Source: Lineolata rhizophorae (Eukaryota > Ascomycota > Dothideomycetes > Lineolatales > Lineolataceae). From it: DNA of 64,000 nt. The notes under the pieces were generated by a model. That model was not told the DNA's origin. It did not search any database and worked only from the letters and a program-made list of their open reading frames with translations. Where the stretch lies: positions 1,124,282-1,188,281 of the forward strand of contig MU001671.1 in the NCBI GenBank assembly GCA_010093515.1, given 5' to 3'. The first letter of the stretch is position 1. Every line of letters starts with the position of its first letter. A program made the translations under genes and the position numbers. This document shows, piece after piece, positions 1 to 12,090 of this stretch.

Positions 1-813
1 GAGGCAAGCACGATTTCTATAAGTTCTCTCTGCAATAGCGATGAAAATTCATGTTGATAATGGTTGCCAAGAAATTCTGAGCGACTCGGTGGGGTGAGCG
101 ACTCGGTGGTGGAATACGTTAGGTTAAAGTATTTTCGAAAGCATTGCATCTCGATGACATTCAATCATTGACTAGACGGCTTACTATCTTCAGCCTTGGG
201 GAATTGGTACATAGGGACGCCGCGACGTCTAGCCAATCTTCCGATACTAAGCAGTCATATAGGTCAAAAATTAAATACCCCTGGCGCTTTAGGATGCGCA
301 TTGGACTAGCAATTGAAGTCTTCTTTCGAAAATGTAATCTATCAAATGTATACATCCTCTCAAGGTAGTAATGAACAGACGTCATACCTTATCTATTATA
401 GCTGTGACAAACGTACCCATTCCCAAATTGTAGTTTCTTAGCTTCGTAGCCAAATTCGGATCTCTTTGAATCTGTCGTCGAGAAAACTTGGTAGGTTGAA
501 GCTATTGATTTTCTCTTGGCGTAAGCCGCCTAAATGGGATTTGCTCGAGTCATGTGCCGACGCGCAACATTCGAGTCATCGCTACGCGACATGCCCGCTC
601 TCCCACTCGCATTTCACTGACGTAGTGCCACGCACATGGGACTGCGCTTGATCCCATTTCTGCTTCACTACCCACCTGTAAGGCCTAAAAGCTCATACCA
701 TCATGAATTCCTCGATTGCCTGACTTTGACCGTCGTCAAACACATATTCTAACCCCCTTTCGCAGCCCCCCGTAGCAAGTCGGTCGCTTCGTGTCCACCG
801 CTTCGTGCTCGCC
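1..813. other. Intergenic, no supported gene
   Basis: I see no conserved protein or RNA gene here. Open frames are short and overlap on both strands, which argues against coding. A short direct repeat (GAGCGACTCGGTGG, two copies) lies at about 79-112. The last 150 bases before the glycosylase ATG are pyrimidine-rich and are its likely promoter and leader. Confidence 0.5.
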
Positions 814-2917
814 ATGTCATCAACCACTGCACGCCGCCGCTCCGCCCGGCTACAAAACGCATCGTCGATACCAAACACGCCGCCCCCCAGCGAGCTAGAC
901 GCCAATTCCAATGGCATCGCGAACGACGGCAAGAATGCAGCGTCCTCGTCGACTAAGAGGAAGAGCACCAGCACGGCTGCCGCCAACACCAGCAGCAAAC
1001 GCAGTAGCGCCCCTGCGACGCGCCGCCCCGCAGCTAAGAAAGGTGGCAACAAGGCCGCAGACTCGGCAATTGCATCGCCGGGCAAACCCGCTTCCGCGGC
1101 GGCTGGCGCGGCCGGCGGCGACGCGGTCTGGAACTTTGCTATACCTGAGGTTCCACAGACGCCGGCTAGGAACAGCAAGAAGCGACGAGTGACGCAGGAT
1201 GAGAGCGTCTCGGCTCCGGTTGGTGTGCCCCATTCCTTACTTCATCCCTATCTTCCCGCATTATCGCTAGTCATTATCGCTAGTTGAGCGGCCGAACGGT
1301 GTACCAAGAGTCGAATCTACAAGTGCTGAACGGAAGAGAGTTGAGGCCATGTTGAAACGATGCGAGGGATCACGAGCAAAAAGGCTGACGATAGGGCCTT
1401 ACCACTGCCGCATAAAACTTGTAGAGGCCAGCAGAGCCACATGCAACGAATGCTACGCTGCAGACACCCGGTGGGACCCGCGTCGTGGCGTATAGCGCTA
1501 GTGACCTCAGCACCACTGGCGGAGTTGACGGCGCAGCGAGCGGCCACAGTGGCCATAAAGAGCACCTGCCAAAGCCGACAACGACGACCGAGACGTTGCT
1601 CCAAGAAGCGATCGCACATCTCACTTCCGTGGACCCAAGACTACAGAGCCTCATCGAAAAGCATCCATGCCACCTCTTCTCCCCCAAAGGGTTGCAGGAC
1701 CAGGTTAACCCATTCCAGGCCTTGGCGTGCGGCATCATGGCACAGCAGGTACGAGCTAAGAGAGAATTGCCCCCACAAAGCTTTTTTGTTGATGTCGATT
1801 CTGTTGTGCAATCTGCCCAAATCCGAGACTCCGAGAAGACCTCAGACGTCGCAGATAACTATCCTCTACCCTTGACCCCCCCCCCCCCCCCCCCCCCATG
1901 CTACAGTACCTACCTCATTCAAGCCCTTCCCCCATGTTTCACCGATCTCAGCTGTCCAAGGCTTTTATTTTGTCTGGGGTAAAAAGAAAATTGTTCCCAG
2001 CCTACTGGTCCAAAGTCCTAGGAGTCAATGTGCTTGAGACGAAAACTTTTACTTATTGCCGCCGACATGGAGATTGGCGAAATTCCCCCACGTAAAATGA
2101 TCTCTGACGGTGCCAACACCTGACGCGTGTCTCAATAGGTGTCCGGAGCTGCCGCCAAGTCTATCAGGAACAGATTCGAGGCGCTCTACGAAGGCGAGCA
2201 CTTCCCCACGCCGGCAGAGGTGGCTAATACCAGCCTCGAAGTGCTACGGACCGCGGGCCTTTCCGGCCGCAAGGCCGAGTACATCCAAGGGCTGGCGGCC
2301 AAGTTCGCGACCGGCGAGTTGACGGCTAAGATGCTCGCCAACGCGAGCGACGAAGAGATCCTAGAGAAGTTGACAGCGGTACGCGGGCTAGGCAAGTGGA
2401 GCGTCGAGATGTTCGCTTGCTTCTCGTTGAAGCGCATGGATATCTTCTCTACGGGAGATTTGGGCGTCCAGTACGTTAAAATACATTGCCCTTTCTTTTC
2501 ACCCATCGCGATCCAAAGCCTTCGTGCCTAGGGTTTTCTAGAAGCGCCGGAGAACAGCGGTCGCTTAAGATGGCGTGGCTTCAGCACTGGACGCGACACG
2601 GCTAACCGGGACCGCATCATTCCTTCGCTATAGGAGGGGCATGGCCGCGTATATGGGCAGGGATGTCGCCAAACTCAAGGCCAAAGGCGGCAAATGGAAA
2701 TATATGACGGAAAAGGAAATGGTGGAAATCTCCGACAAATTTGCGCCTTACAGGTTTGCCAACCTTTTTGTTGAAGATGCTCCGTTTCTGCAACTTTTTG
2801 TTGCGTCGTGTTTAAGGAAAAGAGACCCGCTGACGACGACTTACTTTCTGCAGAAGCTTGTTTATGTGGTATATGTGGCGGGTTGAGGATGTAAATCTTG
2901 ATGCATTGCAGGCCTGA
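814..2917 (+). CDS. MAG1: DNA-3-methyladenine glycosylase (HhH-GPD, MAG/AlkA type)
   Basis: Monofunctional base-excision-repair glycosylase that removes alkylated purines such as 3-methyladenine in the nucleus. Model: exons 814-1222, 1284-1339, 1425-1748, 2139-2470, 2634-2753 and 2854-2917, giving about 434 residues; the last four exons are phase-consistent and firm, the first two joins (1222/1284 and 1339/1425) are provisional. The N-terminal 130 residues are Ser/Ala/Lys-rich and basic, consistent with a nuclear tail. The core has the helix-hairpin-helix (TAVRGLGKWSVEMF) followed by a segment with the expected catalytic aspartate (FSTGDLGVQRG), the layout of S. pombe Mag1 and AlkA. The ATG at 814 is preferred over an in-frame GTG at 805. 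The third intron (1749-2138) is unusually long at 390 nt and holds a 22-base C run. The final exon ends MWYMWRVEDVNLDALQA. Function from family knowledge; splice sites seen in sequence. Confidence 0.88.
1876..1897 (+). repeat. Poly-C homopolymer run in a MAG1 intron
   Basis: Twenty-two consecutive C residues lie inside the 390-nt third intron of the glycosylase gene. Such a run is length-unstable and error-prone in sequencing, so its exact length is uncertain. Confidence 0.9.
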
Positions 2918-5900
2918 GACGCAGGGCACAAGCGCCCGATGTCTCTGGATCGGCAGTTTTTCATGCGAGAAATATAGGCTCCGTCACACTTGCGGTTGCC
3001 GCTGTGCAGGCACCTTGCCTGCAGGATCGTTTTAGTACAACGGTGTCGAAAGAAGGCTTCTTGCAGGATTTTGGATGCAGTGCAAGTGACGACGTGAGGC
3101 AAAATGTCTTTGAGTGTCGTAACGTAAAGTGCTTTTTCTTTGTGTCGGCGAATTTTGGTCAGTGGTAGTTTTTTAGACGACACGACCACCAAGGCGATCA
3201 GTGTACGCTTCTTTGGGGAGGGCTCTGGGAGCTAGACGCTCTATAGCGCATAAGAGTAGTACGCGTACAAATATATATCTTGCAGAACCTGTGTTATAAC
3301 ACTAGGAGGGATCGATATCTGAGCCTTCCCCTTTTTATTGACGAGATCTGGAATAACCCAAATCGAAGTCAAAATTAGGTTGTCGCGGCGCACCGAAGCA
3401 TGTCCGGAGAACAGTGGTACAGAAAACGCAAGAGAGCCAAGGAAAAGCCTCGAAGCTTGCACAAAAATAGCCGAGCGGTCCACGGGTGCATTATTGGATA
3501 TGGAAATTTGGGGTGCGGCTCACGACAGATAACCGGAGATTAGAGCCTGTTTGTGGGCGGGTAGATGAGTGGTGTGTGGATGTGCGCCATGGTTGTTTAT
3601 CAGCGGAGTGAGCCGCCACTAGAAAAGGGGCACGCGATAATCCCCATTTTGCGCCCGTACAGTTGCCCATCCAGTCAAGAGGAGATTGAGCCTTGCAAGC
3701 TGCAACCTCCTAAACGAAAGATGGATGGGAGAAACATTTGACTACCGACTGGCATCCAAGCAGGTCTGACATGCGTCGAGGAAACGGGTTTGCGCCACAG
3801 CGTGCATTCGCCCCAGGGTCTTTTCATTTTGGCAGGGTCCGACCTGATGAGCGCCAAGAAGATGATGATCTGCACGAGGCAGGCGAACGACTCGTAGTGG
3901 ATGGTTAAAGGAAATTTAGATAAAAGGGGCAAACGTGCGGAAGGACTACATAGTGGGCCACACCAGCTCAAAACGATTGCGGAAAATGACGATCTGTTTA
4001 TTGGTGATGAAAATCGTGGAGAAAGACGAGTGCGTCATACACCCGCGTGCTACTCGCACTTGTGTACATTCAAGGAGTCGTACGGAGGAGCCAAAAGTAA
4101 AGGAAACATGTTCGAACTTGAGATCGAGCCACTCGTCAATAGAGATCGGCCGGGCCATCTTGGCAACGACTTGTACCATTGTATTTTTACTGCGTACCTA
4201 TGCATGCACCCGCACCTGGGAGAGGTAAGGCGGCAAAATTTGGCGCGCCTCGTAAAGTGGTGGTGTGGTTGGGCGGTAGCCGCGGTCCCAGGCCCCGGCC
4301 CCATCAATTAGCTATGTATTCCTGCCGCTCTCGCGCGGCCAGGCAGGATAGGCCGCTGCATCGGAGGCTGGAGCTCACCCGGCCGCCGCCAGAATGATGG
4401 CGGAAAAGGACAAAAAAAAGCTGCGAAGGGGCCGCCGGCAGTCTGCAGATGGCATCCGGCGTTCCACCACATTTTGCCATTGGGTCGTGTTGGCGACGTC
4501 AATGGGCCTTACTGCGTGCTTCTTGGTGCTTGAAGGCCTGTGTTGGCCGCGAGGCAGTGACAATGGTGCCTCATGTCGCAGGCTCTCCGCACTTGCATGT
4601 GGAGGGAGCTTTGTACGGGACGGGTGGGTTGGTGTCTGCACTAAAGCAGTAGTGCGCGGCACCCGCAGCGAATGCAGCTTGGGCGATCCCCTGTTTGGTG
4701 GCGCGCGCGAAGACGCCATCCGAGATTGTCGTGGCGGGCCTGGGTGGTGGGGATCTCAAAGGGCAAGCCGAAACATGCCATTCCCGAACAGACAACGGGC
4801 CTCGGCCAGGGAGGGCGTATCAGGCCATGGGAAAAAGGAAAACAAGAAAATGGAAGGCCGGCGAAGAGCCCGTGGAATCAATTCCAGTTGCGCCCGGCAT
4901 AATGGCCGCGGCCGGGGAATCAGAAGGTTAGGCCCTCCTCGTGGGTCCCGGCGACCGGCTGTTGTTGTCTGGTGCGCTGAAAAGGCGGGTCCTTCCAGAC
5001 GCAGACAGTCTCACCCGGCCTCCTGCGGTCTGCAGCCGTTTAGCCAAGAGGTGCAGACGGCGCGGCGTGGCGTCGAGACGTGCTGGCGCGCAGCGACGAC
5101 TCGGCGGAATGGGTTGTGGAGGTGGTCAGTGGCGGGAAGCTCGGCCGCGCGGCGGCCTATAGCGCTGTTGGGACCAATTGCGCGCGGCCCGAGCGTTCAC
5201 GATGCAGGAAAGGGTCGATAGGGAAATTCCTGAGAGGGCGCGGCGCGGAGAACCGCACCCGGGGCAAGGGCCCGGGAGGGAGGGGGGAGGGGGCCGGGTC
5301 GGGAGCGAGAACCACGGGGCGAGGGCAGGTGCAATCGTCGCCCGCGGTACGGAGTACGGCACTGCGTGCGGGCGGGACCCGACGCCGAATCTCGATGTTC
5401 GCACGCTATACGCGCCGCCCGTGCCGGTGCTGGAGCCCTCCGCGCAACAGCGCAATTACAGTTAGCGGACGGAGCATGTACATTTTCTCGCCCGAGGCAG
5501 ACGGGCGCGGGAGCTGGGCAGGCCGGGTGGGTCGCTGGCGTGGATGGAGCCCGAGGGCGCGGCCGGGGGGGAAAGGACGGGGCTTGGCCTGCGAGAAGCT
5601 CGAGCACTGGCCAATGGAGGTGATATCGGGGCAGGGGCGCTATGCCCGGAGCGGGCGGCCGTCGCGTCGCCGGAGGCAGGGGGGCCCGCCCACAGCTTCC
5701 TCTGCGCCTCCCTTTTTCTCCCGCCGCGTCGCCGCCTGCCGTCCGTCTTCTGCTATCCTTCTTTGCTCCTGCCACAGCAACTGCCCAGGCCGACGAACCC
5801 TTCCCGCCGCGCCTCCCCGAGCCCGCACGGCAGAGCCACCGGCCTCCGAGCCTCTTCTTATTTCTGCCCTCGTTTGTCTTTTTCCTTCTTGACGTTCGCT

Positions 5901-6194
5901 CCAAGCATCTATTCGCAACCACACACAGCATTCCCATTCTCCCGCTGCACCAACGGCCACAAGCACGCTGCTTGCCGATCGAGCTTCCCCCGTGTCCGCG
6001 AGTCGTCAGCGGTTTATAATTCACTCCACGTATGTCTCACCGATGCTGCAACCTGAACCCTAGCCGACCGTCGTCCTCTTCCCCTCTTCTATTGGCGCCT
6101 CTTCCCTTCTTCCCGCTCCAACTCCGCTGACACCTCTCTTCCTCCCACCCACAGGTAGCCCATTTTACGCCCAGTTCGCGCTCCGCCGACAGCA
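2918..6194. other. Intergenic stretch and long ECM33 leader
   Basis: No conserved protein was recognised. Between about 4.2 and 5.7 kb the DNA is very GC-rich with overlapping open frames on all strands (up to 275 codons), the pattern of stop-poor non-coding DNA. From about 5.69 to 6.19 kb the plus strand becomes strongly pyrimidine-rich, as in promoters and leaders of highly expressed fungal genes. A TATA-like TTTATAAT lies at 6013-6020. A CCCACAG acceptor-like site near 6155 may close a leader intron. This region is best read as the regulatory region of the ECM33-like gene. Confidence 0.5.
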
Positions 6195-7610
6195 ATGACG
6201 CTGTTGAAGTACGCTCTGCCGGCTCTCGCCGTCGCTGGCACTGCTGCCGGTAAGTCCTGCCTCTACTATCATCTACCAGGCAAGAACGCCTCGGCAATGT
6301 CTACCGCTGCCGTGGTCCTGGTATCGTTCGACGCGTCACCGCCTCGGCACGTCTCCACGGCGATGTCTTCGCGGCCCAAGTTTTAGATCAGCAAGCTAAC
6401 CCACCGTCTCTGCAGCCCAGTGCAGTGCCTCTACCACCACCATCCAGAACTCCGGTGATGCCACCGCCCTCGCAAGCTGCACTACCTTCACGGGTAGCAT
6501 CGCGATTGCGACCGGCACCGTCGACAACATCGAGCTCAATGGCATCCGCACCATTCGGGGTAGCTTGATCGCCAACAATGTGACCGAGATGACCACTCTC
6601 CGCGCCGACAGCCTGGAGGAGATCGAGGACACCTTCGACCTTCAGCAGCTGACCATTCTCTCCACGCTCGACATGCCCGCCCTCACCAAGGTTGATACCA
6701 TCCGGTGGCAGGCGCTTCCCGCCCTGCAGGGTCTCAACTTCGAGACGGCTGTCCAAGAGGCTGGCACGGTGGACATTCAGAACACCGAGCTCAATTCGCT
6801 TGACGGCATCAACCTTAAGGTGGTCGATGTGTTCTACATTGCCAACAACCGCTACCTGGAGTCGATGGACCTGCAGCTCTCCAACATCACCAATGCTCTA
6901 ACCATGGAGGCCAACGCCCCCAACCTCGAGGTCTCGTTCCCCAACCTCGAGTGGGCGTTCAACATGACGCTTCGCAACGTCTCCAGTCTTTCCATTCCGT
7001 CTTTGGAGCACGTCAACGGCTCTTTCGGTCTCTACAGCAACTTCTTCGAGACCTTCTCCGCCCCCAACCTCACCACAATTGAGGGCGATCTATCCTTCGT
7101 CGACAACGGCGATCTCACCAACATTACGATGCCCGTCCTGGAGCTTGTTGAGGGTGGCTTCCAGATTGAGAACAACTCACAGCTGACTAACATCAATGGC
7201 TTCCCTGAGCTTGCCACCGTTGGCGGTGCTCTTGACTTCACTGGTGATTTCCAGAAGTAAGCTTTCGACTATGTCGGTGTCTATTCTAGGGCTAACAGTG
7301 TTTTAGTGTCTCCCTGCCGGCCATTGACGATGTGCGTGGTGCCTTCAACATGCAGAGTACCGAGGATATCTCGGATGCCTGCGACCACTTTGAGGGCATG
7401 GCTGGCCAGAACGACGTCATCAAGGGTGAATTCACTTGCGATGCGGAAGAGGACAACCCGAGCAGCATTGAAGATGGCGACAACAACGACGATGATGACG
7501 ACAGCGACTCTAGCAACGATGATGACGAGGACGCTGCTGGCCACATCCGCATCCCCGGTGCGGTTCTTGCCTTCTCTGCCTTCCTGGCTGCCCTCTTCGG
7601 TCTCCTGTAA
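6195..7610 (+). CDS. ECM33: GPI-anchored cell wall organisation protein, Ecm33/Sps2 family
   Basis: Cell-surface glycoprotein needed in related fungi for wall integrity. Exons 6195-6249, 6416-7256 and 7307-7610 give 399 residues. Residues 1-19 form a signal peptide (MTLLKYALPALAVAG). The body is a run of imperfect receptor-L-like repeats with many Asn-X-Ser/Thr sites (NVT, NIT, NMT, NVS, NGS, NLT). A C-terminal hydrophobic tail (VLAFSAFLAALFGLL) ends the protein with no charged residue after it, as expected of a GPI signal. The linker before that tail is strongly Asp/Glu-rich rather than the usual Ser/Thr-rich, which is odd. The first intron falls just after the signal peptide. Family assignment from the repeat pattern and architecture; lengths match family members. 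Confidence 0.93.
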
Positions 7611-10600
7611 AAGGGGAGCTGTTGGTGACTTGCGCTGGCGTTCTCAAAACCGACTTTAATTTGCATAGACCTAATCAGAAACGTGGATTGTTTTGTTTCC
7701 TCTCATCTTGTGGCATTGTGCTCTTGAGCGTCCGGTCCTTTATAGCAGCATGGTGGCTGAGTTTCCTGTCGGAGGGTGGGTTGACCGAGAAGCGTTGCCT
7801 CTTGAGGGTGTAGATCCGCTCCCTGCGGGGGTTCCAAAGCACTGGGCTGGATGGGACTAGGTGTAATTCATTTGAAGAGGACTCCGAGGAAGGCGAAGCC
7901 CGACATTAGCTAAAAAGCCTATGCTGCGGTTGGAGTTGGGAAAGCGGGAATGGCCACTTATGGACGGTAATAACGGTTTTTTAAAGCACTTGGTGTGAAA
8001 ATTCTTTTCTTTTTTTTCTTGATTCTTGACTTTCCCTGTCCATAAGTACGTCATGCCGTTGTGTATGCTACATCAATAATGCTCAGATTTTCCTAAGCGT
8101 TCGTAAGATGAAAGTCCGAAAGGAAACGTGAAGACTAGAACCCGGACCGACCCTAGCGGGCCTTGCTCGGGACTTTCGAGTTGATCATTCAGAAAACGTA
8201 CGTCCATATCTACAAACCGGTGGGAGAAAGGCTAGTGGCGCCTGCACGTCATGTTTTAGGTTTGTCATTCGGGAGGCGAACTTTGCGCAGCTGCCTCTCT
8301 TGTGCGACTTGGCGATGCGTGCATGCGACCTGACGCGTTAAGCCGAGAAACCTGGGGCTCGTTGGCTCCGAGTACGCCCAGCTTCATTCTAGGGCGGCCC
8401 ATCTCCGAGCAGATGCGCACCACTCGCTTCCCCTTCACAGGCTGACCGCGAGCCTGGGTTGCGACGAACTTTGTGGCGTAGACTGGGGTGTTTTTTCGGT
8501 CTCGTGAGAGCCGCGGGCCCGGTTGGCGGATTGTTTCGAAAGGGGGGAACCGAGCAGGAAACGAACGGCGCGCTCGGACCGCTTCGACAGTCACGCTAAG
8601 GCAAAAGCAAAGTCCGAAGAGAGACCCCGAAGACGTGAACACTTTGGACAAGAGACCTCCTGCTCGCTCAATTGGGTCGTCTAAGGCTGGGATGTTGTTG
8701 CCCGCTAAAGCTCAGTTGTTCGAGTGTTGCTAGTTTGAGCGCGCGCATGGCGGTCGAGCGGGAGTACCTTTGGGTGTTCTTGCAACGCTGGATCTGAATG
8801 GACCGTGGGATTTCCTGGTTGCTACAGCCATCACATCACATGCGCACTACTCAAGTCTCCAGGTCACTCTTTTTAGTCCTGTTTGCAATCTACCGTGCCT
8901 TCCCGCCGTCCCCTCCCCCGAGGAAGAAAAAATTTCTCTTAGCTTGTGTGTGCGAGGCGCCCCTCATTCTCGCTTCTGCACGTTTATATACGTGCCCAGT
9001 TGTCTGCAGCCGGCCATTGGGGGTCGACGACGAGGCTCATCAGACAACTGCAGCATGCGGTGTGCGCCGTTGCTACGTGGGGAAGGATGGGTAGCAGCAG
9101 CTGCCAGCGGCAGCCAACGAGAGGGTACACATGCGCGGGCTGACATGATTACACACGGCCAAGAGATGGAAAGCGGCAGCAGAGCGAAAGAAAGGAACGG
9201 TTACAGGATACGGCCAGTCCCGCCTTTACTTCCTGGTTAGCTCGGACGGCCCGTTGTTCCGCGGAGACTAAGATGTTGGGCACTGAGTTCCTTGCATTCG
9301 AGAGTGAAGCAAGGAAGGGTGCACAGCGGCCGACGGCGTTCGTACTTACGCTCCGCACGGAGTGAGGAGAGGGGAGGAAAGAAAAAGGCAATGCGTGATT
9401 GTCGAGGTAGACGGTAGCATGATACAGAGTACATGAGCACATAATCACGGGCGGAGGAAGCCGGAGAACGTGCTTCTGCGGTTGTTAGTTGTTGGAACAA
9501 GTTACATGCGGCGACTGTGGCTTTGTGGTAGTTTCGGCGGTTTGGTCTAAGTGCTCACTCACCAACTAGTAGTATTTGGTCTTAGGGATCGTGACGAAAG
9601 CCGTATGGTCTGCCTCGGACGTCACACAGCACTTCTCGCACGCGCGCTCTCCGTCGCCCTTCATGCAAGGGTCATGCATGCGGGCGTAGTTGGGTGCACG
9701 TATACATCGACCTTTCTTCACTGCAACTCCGCCACTCCCCAACCAGGGCCAGGCCGTGCGGATGGACTCGGCCCGCTACTGCTGCCGCCACTGATCAATG
9801 CAGGTAGGCCTGTGTGCGAGCCTGTGTGGCAGCAGTACAGAGAAGTAGGTAGACCAGGTCCACTTGTCCCTATCCGTCTATCTCCTCAACGGCCCCCCTG
9901 TGTTTTCGATCCGTGCCCACTGGTCCATGCCGTTGCCCTTTTGACTTCGATCGCTGCTGTTGCTTCTCCCTTTGTTTCCTGCTAGGCGTACTGCAACTGC
10001 GGGTGGAAGAGTGGACGAGGGACGGATGGTGGAGCCTTGGTCGCACAGAATGCGCTCAATCTGAGATTGCTCCCCGCGGAATACCGGGCCCGGCCCGGTC
10101 TTCTCGCGGGCAGGGGCAGCCGTCTGATCAGGAGTCAGAGACTCTGACAAAGCCCGGCCGTACTGCCGCTGGCCTTCTAACTGTCTAGACAATTTGCCGC
10201 CCCCGCTTGCTGCTACTCTCGCTGCTGTCTGCGGCCTGGCTGCTGCGGTAGTGCGTTAACCCTGTGCTGCACAGCAGGAGCAAGTCTCCATTTATTTCCC
10301 GGGTTGACAGAGCGATTATTGTAACACGCGGCCAGGCGCGGCAAGGGTGCACCAAACCACCGCCGGGGGAGGGGCGCTCGCTGGCTTGCGGCTACATGCA
10401 CGTTTCTCCACTTGAGAGTGAGCGGGCTGCTGCCTGGCGGCTGCCCGCCGCCACTGGTGACAGTGTTTATATGGAAAGTGAGGAGTCTTGGGAGTCTTAT
10501 TGTTTGTGCGGCATGTGGAGCTCCCATAAAAGCTGCCCACTTGCTCCTATCTCCGGGGGGTTACAAGGTGATCCCATTTTTGCTTCACTTTCTTTTACTT

Positions 10601-10800
10601 TCATTCGCCATTATACTCATAACCTCCCTTGTGGTGGGTTCTGATGCTTATGGCCTAAGACGTTTCTGTATTATTGTCTAGATACTCGGGCTTCGTTTTT
10701 GTTTTGCCGGCGGCCCACTGTTACTTTGCCAAACAAAAACATTCAACGATTCGTGCTTTTGTTTATTAGCTCGTCTACCACGCTCGCTCACTTTGCTTTC
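7611..10800. other. Intergenic, no supported gene
   Basis: About 3.2 kb separating the ECM33-like gene from the helix-loop-helix gene. Its open frames (longest 156 codons near 8.8-9.2 kb) are unlike any family I recognise, begin without context and overlap frames on the other strand. The part upstream of 10.8 kb is T-rich and probably contains the promoter of the next gene. Confidence 0.5.
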
Positions 10801-12090
10801 ATGTCGGTTGATTCGAGTGACATGGGTGACAACACTGGCTTTGGATTCAGGAGGTACGCTAATTCACTTATCTTCCTTTGATCACTTAGTATCTGACATC
10901 TACGATTCTCATTAAGAGAGTCTTCTGGCGGCCTTCCTAGCCTTAGCTCCCACCCCCCCTTTTATGCAAACCAACGCTCTTACGTCCTTCAGCCAATAGA
11001 CGAGCTCTTTCACTTACAAGAGCGTCGTGGCTCGACCGTTTCCACCGCGGCTTTGAGCTCTTCTTCCGGGTCCGGCAGCCAGACCGAAGTTCAGTGCTCG
11101 ACTCGAGCATCGTCCGTCTGCCGGACGCCGCTTTTCGAGTCCGCTGCCGCCACCGGGAGGGAAGATCAAGAAGACTTGGCCGTTCAGCTCGTAGAGCACA
11201 GTCCTACGTTCGGATCTCCGAATGATGATGACGTTGCCGCTTCGCCGAAGAGTTCAACGCGTTCGACAGACGCTTTCGAGTCTCTTCATCGAGTCGAGGC
11301 GGGCCGAGTCCGGAAACCGGCTCCCTTGACCAAGGTCTCGGCTGCTAACAGTGCTAATTTTTCGCCGTCTCCCGCTCCATCATCGTCCCGGCGCTCGTAC
11401 CGCTTGCCCGGCGGAGCACAGGAACCCGCTACAGACTCCCTTTCTCGCTCGTCCTCCACAGACAGATTGGGCAACAGCCGTAGGAACGCCAGCAAAAGCA
11501 ACAGCAACAACAACGACGAGCCGGTCAGCGCCAGCGAGCGCGAGAAGAAGCGCAAGACCGAGAAGGCTATCAAGGAGCGCGTGCTGCGGGCCAAGCAACG
11601 CGGGCGCAACAAGGAGATCGAGGAGTTCCTGACGCAGCTAGGCAGCGCGCCGCAGGACCCGCTCAACCAGGCTAACGCCAAGTCGTCGGGCTGCAGGGCA
11701 ACGAAGATTTCCATCATGGACACGGCCATCGACTACGTGCGGGCGCTGGCGCAGGACAAGCTATGTCTGGAGGAGCAGCTCAAGGAGCTTTCGATCATGG
11801 CGACCGGGTTGGCCGAGGCGCGGAAGGCTGGTGGTGATGGCATGGAGGTCGAGAGACGCTTTCAGGCGCTGCTGAGGGAGAAGGATGCTAGGTTCGCGCA
11901 GACGTGGAGGGAGTTGGAAGAGTGTCGGAAGAAGAATAGGGTCTTGGTGGATGACAACGTGCAGCTAGTGAAGACGCTGGAAGCGGTTCAGATGGATAGT
12001 GTGGGCGGCATGAGGTGGCTTGCTGTGTGCAGTAGCGGTAGCAGGAGAGGTCCGATGAAATCCGATAAGGTTCGGCAAGGTGAACAGTAG
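10801..12090 (+). CDS. Probable helix-loop-helix transcription regulator
   Basis: Exons 10801-10853 and 10941-12090 give 400 residues; the joined phase (AG|C) keeps the frame open across the exon 2 start, which supports the ATG at 10801 over a TTG inside exon 2. The first 150 residues are Ser-rich and disordered. Around residues 190-270 there is a basic stretch (EREKKRKTEKAIKERVL), an amphipathic helix, a loop of about 20 residues, and a second helix (ATKISIMDTAIDYVRAL) that runs into a coiled coil (about residues 270-350). The second helix closely resembles helix 2 of bHLH factors; the basic region lacks the usual ExxRR signature, so DNA binding is not assured. Likely nuclear. Neighbours give no functional clue. 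It could instead be a coiled-coil protein with chance resemblance. Confidence 0.7.

Noticed and set aside
3900-4311. 136-codon plus frame with overlapping minus frames
   Set aside because: Both strands are open over the same stretch and neither translation resembles a known protein or has introns that join to a larger gene.
4394-5221. 275-codon plus-strand open frame
   Set aside because: Lies in very GC-rich DNA where several frames on both strands are open together; composition is Gly/Arg/Ala-rich noise, with no family resemblance.
5197-6024. 275-codon minus-strand open frame
   Set aside because: Antisense to the pyrimidine-rich ECM33 leader; Arg/Gly/Pro-rich and overlaps other long frames, so accidental.
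11053-12090. Start of the HLH-like gene at the TTG of 11053
   Set aside because: Frame is open further upstream and joins in phase to an exon with a proper ATG at 10801.
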